From a bacterium (GTDB lineage: Bacteria > Patescibacteriota > Saccharimonadia > Saccharimonadales > UBA4665), in NCBI GenBank assembly GCA_021788675.1, contig JAJYKI010000059.1, positions 1-5,117 on the forward strand: a stretch of 5,117 nt of DNA, in the 5' to 3' direction. Below the pieces are notes generated by a model. The model was not told the DNA's origin. It ran no database searches and saw only the letters and a list, made by a program, of their open reading frames with translations. Below are positions 1 through 3,589 of the stretch, piece after piece. The position numbers and the translations under genes are program-made. How positions within the stretch are numbered: position 1 is the first letter of the stretch; each line of letters starts with the position of its first letter.

Positions 1-3
1 AGA

Positions 4-9
4 AAGGAG
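4..9 (+). promoter_or_regulatory. Shine-Dalgarno site of the first gene
   Basis: AAGGAG lies 11 bases before the ATG at 21. It supports that ATG as the start, although the reading frame stays open to the left edge and a longer N-terminus cannot be formally excluded. The promoter of the operon, if it begins here, lies outside the window. Confidence 0.7.
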
Positions 10-20
10 TCTTAAAGACA

Positions 21-287
21 ATGACTAAAATTAAAGTTTTGCCACCCATCAGGTATTTTATTAGCCTGGCTCAAGACAGCCAGTTTCCGGCCACGACCAA
101 GCAATTATTAGACAATGCCGAAAAATGGGGTTTCCTGCAGTCGGTAAAAGATTTTTTGATGCAATTTCCTGAGGATGAAACTTTTTCCAGCCGGGTAGAT
201 TTCGAAACCAGATGTGAAGAGTTGGAGATGTTTATCCGTCAGGAGAAAACGATGCCAAAAGAAATCCTGAGAAGTCCCCAGGATTAA
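21..287 (+). CDS. DUF2795-like small protein
   Basis: An 88-residue soluble protein with no signal peptide or membrane segment. Residues about 10-70 follow the pattern I associate with DUF2795: a short hydrophobic lead (IRYFISLA), then FPATTKQLLDNAEKWG (22-37), then a helix ending in a 'QFPEDETFSS' turn (48-57) and a last helix (VDFETRCEELEMF). In DUF2795 the corresponding text reads roughly 'YPA-KxxLxxxAxxxGAxxxVLxxLxxLPDxxYxSxxDV'. The function of DUF2795 is unknown; from memory, members are small stress-linked proteins. The start at 21 is supported by the AAGGAG upstream. The next gene begins 17 bases after the stop with a perfect ribosome binding site, so the two are probably co-transcribed. 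The C-terminal tail (residues 72-88) is charged and falls outside the domain. The family call is from pattern memory and could be wrong, but that this is a real gene is fairly secure. Confidence 0.68.
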   Translation: MTKIKVLPPIRYFISLAQDSQFPATTKQLLDNAEKWGFLQSVKDFLMQFPEDETFSSRVDFETRCEELEMFIRQEKTMPKEILRSPQD

Positions 288-289
288 AT

Positions 290-298
290 AAAAGGAGG
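290..298 (+). promoter_or_regulatory. Near-perfect Shine-Dalgarno site
   Basis: AAAAGGAGG precedes the ATG at 305 with 6 intervening bases, close to ideal anti-SD complementarity and spacing. It decides the start of the 176-residue gene and excludes the overlapping ATG at 300 in another frame, which lies only one base after the GGAGG core. Confidence 0.85.
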
Positions 299-304
299 TT
301 TGCC

Positions 305-835
305 ATGGGTCAGCTACCGCGTGACAACGATACGCCGTTCTCACTGCCAAAAGACGTTCACGATACGGCGCCGATTGATTATCCGGGCATTAACGGTAAT
401 GCCGATGCGCATGAAGTCTACGACGAAGGCCTGGAAGCCAGCATGGATTTTGATCCCTACAGCTTCGATGATGATCCGATTAAGTCGTCCCGGCGCACTA
501 TGCAAAACGTGGCCGCTAAACAGAATTTACGATATACCCTGGATCACGACCTGATTAAACGCTGGTCAGAATTCCGCTATGGTCATCCGGCTAGAGTTGC
601 CAGTAGCGGGCACACGCTTGGCGAGCCGGAATTATATATTTATTTTGAGGATAACGTTCCCGACGTCGAGATCGTTCCAATCAGTTGGCATAAGTTTTTC
701 ACGATTTTCGAGCGTTTCGCCTTGGCTTTCGTGTTCGGATCCAGGACCGACAACGGGGATATTAGCCATTATTACAGATTCATTAAAAGGCGCGCCGTCA
801 GACGTCTGACTAGCGCCAGAAGGAGTAGCTCATGA
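305..835 (+). CDS. Small ISW-x2-FF family protein with an acidic N-terminal extension
   Basis: A 176-residue protein in two parts. Residues 1-75 are polar, acidic and low in hydrophobics (for example DFDPYSFDDDPI at 48-59) and look disordered. Residues 79-162 carry a conserved core I recognise: L-D-H-D-L-I-K-R-W-S-E-F-R-Y-G-H-P-A-R-V (79-98), then a beta-like LYIYFE (110-115), then PISWHKFFTIFERFALAFVF (125-144) and a terminal YYRFIKR. Stand-alone homologs of about 80-100 residues read roughly 'DHDxIRxWAExRGGxPAxV...LRIDFPG...LEEISWxEFFxKFxExxLAxxYQ...SxFxKLV'. They have unknown function and are sometimes mislabelled 1,4-alpha-glucan branching enzyme. The protein ends in a basic tail (KRRAVRRLTSARR, 161-173), so charge is strongly polarised from end to end. 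Its TGA overlaps the next gene's ATG (ATGA, 832-835), indicating translational coupling. No enzymatic residues are evident. Gene call strong, family call moderate. Confidence 0.72.
   Translation: MGQLPRDNDTPFSLPKDVHDTAPIDYPGINGNADAHEVYDEGLEASMDFDPYSFDDDPIKSSRRTMQNVAAKQNLRYTLDHDLIKRWSEFRYGHPARVASSGHTLGEPELYIYFEDNVPDVEIVPISWHKFFTIFERFALAFVFGSRTDNGDISHYYRFIKRRAVRRLTSARRSSS
820..825 (+). promoter_or_regulatory. Shine-Dalgarno site inside the preceding gene
   Basis: AAGGAG, 6 bases before the ATG at 832, is embedded in the last codons of the upstream gene (the Arg-rich tail). With the 4-base ATGA overlap, it gives the baeRF gene both independent initiation and termination-reinitiation coupling. 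Confidence 0.8.
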
Positions 836-1677
836 TCAAACTACCGAGCGAAAAGGAACTTAACGAGTTAAAAGATTTTAATCATGCGTTTTGTGCCAGT
901 TTGTACATTCCCTATACGCCTACCGATCGCAGACGCGACCCTAACCGGATTGAATTGAAAAATATGCTCAGCGAAGCCGATTCGGCGCTCTTAATGGCCG
1001 GAGCGACACCAAAGCAAGTCAAAAAAACGTTGCGGCCGGCGCTAAAACTACTCACGCAGTACAAAGACTGGCCCATGCAACGATCAGGTTTGGCTATTTT
1101 CATGCATCATAATTTTTTCCGCTATTACCAATTGCCCGCGACCGCTCAATTCCGCCTACTAACCGTCATGCCGTACTTTAGCTTGGAACTTTTAATGCAA
1201 ATCATTGAAGATAACCAACCATATTTCGTACTGGCCTTAGGTCATAAAAACGTCAAACTTTACAGTGGTGACCATTATGAAATCCACCAGCTTAAGATCC
1301 GGGACTTACCCGAAGACATGCATCAGGCGCTTAATATAGACGAGTTTCCGAAAAGCCGCGAGACTCATGAAATCGCTCCGGCAAAACTGGGCAAAGGCTC
1401 AGAGGCGTTTCACGGACAGTACAACGTAGCACAAGTCGATAAGAAAATGCTGCTTGAATTTTTCCGCTTAATCGATAAACGTCTGCATAAAGTCCTGATT
1501 AAAAACCGGCTTCCCTTGGTTATAGCCGGCACCGAATACCTACTGCCCATTTACCGTAAAGCCAATACCTACGACAATTTAGTGCCGGGCGGTATCATTG
1601 GCGATATCAAAGCCACGGATATCGAACAGGTCAGACGCAAAGCCTGGACAATTATCGGCCAAGGCAGAAGTCAATGA
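832..1677 (+). CDS. baeRF-type (family 3-like) release-factor homolog lacking its C-terminal domain
   Basis: A 281-residue cytosolic protein matching the bacterial archaeo-eukaryotic release factor (baeRF) group, best fitting family 3. Recognisable blocks in order are CASLYIPYTPTDRRRDPNRIELKN split over 21-44 (family 'VSIYLPTHR...R..LKNLL'); SGLAIFMHHNFFRYYQLP at 85-102; QPYFVLALGHKNVKLYSGD at 129-147; AFHGQ at 192-196 followed by DKKMLLEFFRLIDKRLH (203-219); and LVIAGTEYLLPIYRKANTYDNL at 229-250, ending in AW (271-272). In the family as I know it, the protein continues after the AW block for roughly 80-100 residues into an eRF1/Pelota domain-3-like module, for a total near 360-380. Here the gene stops 9 residues after that block. 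The proposed role of the group is ribosome-linked (rescue, quality control or stress) and is inferred from fold. The start is fixed by AAGGAG at 820-825. The stop overlaps the UPRT start (ATGA, 1674-1677). No relic of the missing domain is found in the frame past the stop. Confidence 0.83.
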   Translation: MIKLPSEKELNELKDFNHAFCASLYIPYTPTDRRRDPNRIELKNMLSEADSALLMAGATPKQVKKTLRPALKLLTQYKDWPMQRSGLAIFMHHNFFRYYQLPATAQFRLLTVMPYFSLELLMQIIEDNQPYFVLALGHKNVKLYSGDHYEIHQLKIRDLPEDMHQALNIDEFPKSRETHEIAPAKLGKGSEAFHGQYNVAQVDKKMLLEFFRLIDKRLHKVLIKNRLPLVIAGTEYLLPIYRKANTYDNLVPGGIIGDIKATDIEQVRRKAWTIIGQGRSQ

Positions 1678-2333
1678 TTGATATTCTTGCCAGTCATGAC
1701 TCGATCGTCAATCAGTTACTGCACGAAATCCGTGATGAAAATATACAGTCCGACCGACTGCGTCTGACCACTAACCTTGAACTAATCGGCGAGATTTGCG
1801 CTTATGAAATCAGCAAGCAGCTTAACTATTGTGACACTCATGCCAGAACCAAATTCGGCATCGCCGATACCCGCGTACTGGCAGCACAACCGGTCGTTGC
1901 GACCGTCTTAAGAGCCGGACTGCCATTTTATAACGGTATCATCCGGGTCATTAACCAGGCTGACAGCGCTTTCATTGCCGCTAATAGACTCCAGGAGAGA
2001 AAATCCGGGCCGACTAAAGCCGAAGCCTTCTATCTGGGCAGCCCAGATATTGCCAAACGCGACCTCATTCTGGCAGACACCATGCTAGCGACTGGAGAAA
2101 CGCTTACCAGGAGCTTTGGATTATTGATGCAAATCGGACAGCCGAAACGAGTTTTTGTGAGCGCTGTCATTGCCAGTACGCAAGGCATTAAAAAGATCCA
2201 ACAAGATATTCCCAAGGCCAGGATCATTGTCGGCGCAGTAGACGATTACCTGAACAGCGAAGCTTACATCGTACCCGGGCTTGGTGATGCCGGCGACCTG
2301 CTTTATGGCCAGAAGTATAAGCTGAATTTATAA
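1674..2333 (+). CDS. upp: Uracil phosphoribosyltransferase (UPRT)
   Basis: A 219-residue type I phosphoribosyltransferase, predicted to make UMP and pyrophosphate from uracil and PRPP in cytosolic pyrimidine salvage. Diagnostic segments are VLRAGLPF (78-85); the PRPP-binding loop ADTMLATGET (134-143), with Asp135, Thr140 and Gly141 in the expected places; and the uracil-site block VDDYLNSEAYIVPGLGDAGDLLYG, split over 189-212. Length is close to the usual 208-220. The N-terminal IVNQLLHEIRDENIQSDRLR (11-30), the EICAYEISKQLNY block (40-52) and 'AAFIAANR'-like text near 97-105 resemble the Bacteroidetes-type UPRT as I recall it more than the E. coli type. The usual DPMLATG loop here has Thr136 in place of Pro. 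The gene overlaps the baeRF stop by 4 bases and has only a weak AAGG at 1661-1664, so translation probably depends on coupling to the upstream gene. The DUF3175 gene follows 2 bases later. Family assignment is secure; substrate is inferred, and the loop change leaves some doubt about activity. Confidence 0.92.
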   Translation: MIDILASHDSIVNQLLHEIRDENIQSDRLRLTTNLELIGEICAYEISKQLNYCDTHARTKFGIADTRVLAAQPVVATVLRAGLPFYNGIIRVINQADSAFIAANRLQERKSGPTKAEAFYLGSPDIAKRDLILADTMLATGETLTRSFGLLMQIGQPKRVFVSAVIASTQGIKKIQQDIPKARIIVGAVDDYLNSEAYIVPGLGDAGDLLYGQKYKLNL

Positions 2334-2335
2334 CC

Positions 2336-2605
2336 ATGAACCGCAATTGGTCAGACCAGGTCACTCGGCGCAGCCATGCCTTGGATCTGGAGCCTAAACT
2401 CTTCACCTGGCAAGATCCAAAAAAAATTGCTCACAGCCTTAAAAAGTCGGCGCTCCAAAGTCACCGCCGCAAAAGTTCACCTTACGTCTCAGCCATGTCA
2501 ATGCTGACTTTCTATATAAACCGGGGCGGTAAAAATATTCCACATAAGCAAAAACTAATTCTTAATCAAGCCAAAGTCGAACTAAAAAAGCTGTTTAAAA
2601 CGTAA
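2336..2605 (+). CDS. DUF3175 family protein
   Basis: An 89-residue, strongly basic soluble protein that spans the whole DUF3175 pattern: W-S-x-Q-V-T (5-10), HALDLEPKLFTW (14-25), DPKKIAHSLKKSA (27-39), then RRKSSPYVSAMSMLTFYINR (44-63) and GGKNIP (64-69). A helical K/L-rich tail (71-88) completes it. I recall typical members as 'WSxxVTxxSxALDLExxVFTxxDPxxIAxSLKxSA...RRKxxPYxSAMSMLxFYINRAGKxL', so the match is close and full length. The function is unknown. The many Lys and Arg residues would suit nucleic-acid binding, but no fold-level evidence is visible. The ATG lies 2 bases after the UPRT stop with no convincing Shine-Dalgarno, which implies reinitiation by ribosomes finishing UPRT. It is the last gene of the left operon: a 78-base regulatory-looking spacer follows. 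Confidence 0.88.
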   Translation: MNRNWSDQVTRRSHALDLEPKLFTWQDPKKIAHSLKKSALQSHRRKSSPYVSAMSMLTFYINRGGKNIPHKQKLILNQAKVELKKLFKT

Positions 2606-2609
2606 GCCT

Positions 2610-2624
2610 TAATTCTCAGAATTA
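2610..2624. promoter_or_regulatory. Perfect 15-bp palindrome, possible operator
   Basis: TAATTCT-C-AGAATTA has 7-bp perfect arms around a single central C, in the only real intergenic gap of the window. It begins 4 bases after the DUF3175 stop codon and sits directly upstream of a TACAAT hexamer at 2629-2634. A dimeric repressor bound here would block a promoter for the ABC exporter genes, a common arrangement for exporters controlled by TetR, MarR or PadR-type regulators. No regulator gene is in the window. The arms are AT-rich and there is no T-tract after them, so an intrinsic terminator is unlikely. The symmetry is seen directly; the operator role is inference. Confidence 0.45.
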
Positions 2625-2628
2625 GCAT

Positions 2629-2634
2629 TACAAT
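2629..2634 (+). promoter_or_regulatory. Candidate -10 element (TACAAT) of the ABC operon
   Basis: TACAAT matches the TATAAT consensus at 5 of 6 positions and is 50 bases before the ABC ATPase start, leaving room for a short leader. No good -35 hexamer is visible at 16-18 bases upstream, where the palindrome and DUF3175 stop lie, so the promoter would need an activator or be weak. Alternative pairings such as TTGGAC at 2646-2651 lack a partner at the right distance. Confidence 0.3.
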
Positions 2635-2667
2635 ATTTCAGCACTTTGGACTACACTAATTACTAAA

Positions 2668-2673
2668 AGAGGG
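2668..2673 (+). promoter_or_regulatory. Shine-Dalgarno site of the ABC ATPase gene
   Basis: AGAGGG lies 10 bases before the ATG at 2684. It is a weaker match than the GGAGG sites of the left block but adequate, and it supports the chosen start. Confidence 0.55.
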
Positions 2674-2683
2674 TTATCGTCCT

Positions 2684-3589
2684 ATGCCAGCTATAGAAAT
2701 TAATCGACTAACCAAAACATACGGCCACACCAAAGCACTGGACGACCTTAGCCTGACCGTCGACAAAGGCGAAATTTTCGGTTACCTGGGGCCCAACGGT
2801 TCCGGCAAAACAACGACCATACGACTTATGCTGGGCATGATTAAACCGACGGCCGGCAGTATCCTGATTAACGGTTATGACGCGCAAACACAAAAACAAC
2901 TGGCACATCGCCAGATTGCCTACGTACCGGGTGAATCTAATTTATGGCCCTTTTTAAGCGGCGAGGAAACGCTACATTTACTGGCTAAGGTCCATGGCCA
3001 ATGCGACGTCAAATACCGCCAAAAACTCATCAAAGACTTTGATTTATTACCGAATAAAAAAGTCCGTACCTATTCAAAAGGTAACAAGCAAAAAATCGCC
3101 CTGATTGCCGCGCTGGCTTCGCGGGCGGATATTTTAATCATGGACGAACCGACGGCCGGGCTGGATCCATTAATGGAACAGGTTTTCCGTCAGACCATAA
3201 GAGAAGCTCACGCCAACGGCCAAACCGTCTTTTTGTCGTCGCATATTCTCGACGAAGTTGAAGCCTTATGCGAACGGGTCGCCCTCTTAAGATCGGGGCG
3301 GATCGAAAAAGTCGGCACACTGGAAGAATTAAGAAGTCTGTCGGCCCTAAAAATCGAGGCCAGTTTTAAGACCGTTCCGCCGGACGTCAGAAAAATTAAG
3401 GGAGTCAGCCGGATTGTCGTTTCCGGCAATCACCTGTCTTGTGAGGTTCACGGTCCAATGGAAGACCTTTTGGGGGTGTTATCTAAGGCAAAACCGGTTA
3501 GCCTGCTTAGTCGCGCGCCGTCACTTGAAGAGCTTTTTGTTTCAATGTATGAAACCAAAGACCGGAACAACGATCGCCATGACAGCTGA
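2684..3589 (+). CDS. ABC exporter ATP-binding subunit (drug/polyketide-exporter type)
   Basis: A 301-residue cytosolic ATPase that should energise the membrane protein encoded next. Visible motifs are Walker A GPNGSGKTT (36-44, Lys42); signature loop YSKGNKQKIAL (130-140), the SKGNxQK variant of LSGGQ; Walker B DILIMDEP (149-156, catalytic Glu155); D-loop AGLD (158-161); and switch His187 in SSHIL. The usual Q-loop glutamine is replaced: the text reads AYVPGESNLWP (79-89), with Gly83 where Gln is expected, a form I associate with this exporter subgroup. After the nucleotide-binding domain, residues about 215-290 form the accessory C-terminal region common to DrrA-like ATPases, ending in PSLEELFVSMYE (279-290). 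Length is normal. It overlaps the permease gene by 11 bases, as expected for translationally coupled subunits of one complex. Substrate cannot be read from the sequence. Confidence 0.94.
   Translation: MPAIEINRLTKTYGHTKALDDLSLTVDKGEIFGYLGPNGSGKTTTIRLMLGMIKPTAGSILINGYDAQTQKQLAHRQIAYVPGESNLWPFLSGEETLHLLAKVHGQCDVKYRQKLIKDFDLLPNKKVRTYSKGNKQKIALIAALASRADILIMDEPTAGLDPLMEQVFRQTIREAHANGQTVFLSSHILDEVEALCERVALLRSGRIEKVGTLEELRSLSALKIEASFKTVPPDVRKIKGVSRIVVSGNHLSCEVHGPMEDLLGVLSKAKPVSLLSRAPSLEELFVSMYETKDRNNDRHDS

Noticed and set aside
300..554. An 84-codon + strand open frame starting at an ATG at 300
   Set aside because: It overlaps the 176-residue gene in another frame, sits too close to the GGAGG core (one base), and its product has no recognisable pattern. 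The ATG at 305 has ideal spacing.
305..835. Annotation as 1,4-alpha-glucan branching enzyme
   Set aside because: Homologs of this small family sometimes carry that label, but the protein is far too short and has no glycoside hydrolase catalytic motifs.
1675..1770. Possible frameshift or stop readthrough restoring the missing baeRF C-terminal domain
   Set aside because: Translating past the stop in the same frame gives about 30 residues without family features before another TGA, and the region is fully used by an intact UPRT.
2610..2624. The palindrome as an intrinsic terminator of the left operon
   Set aside because: The stem would be at most 6 AT-rich pairs around a 3-base loop, and no T-run follows.
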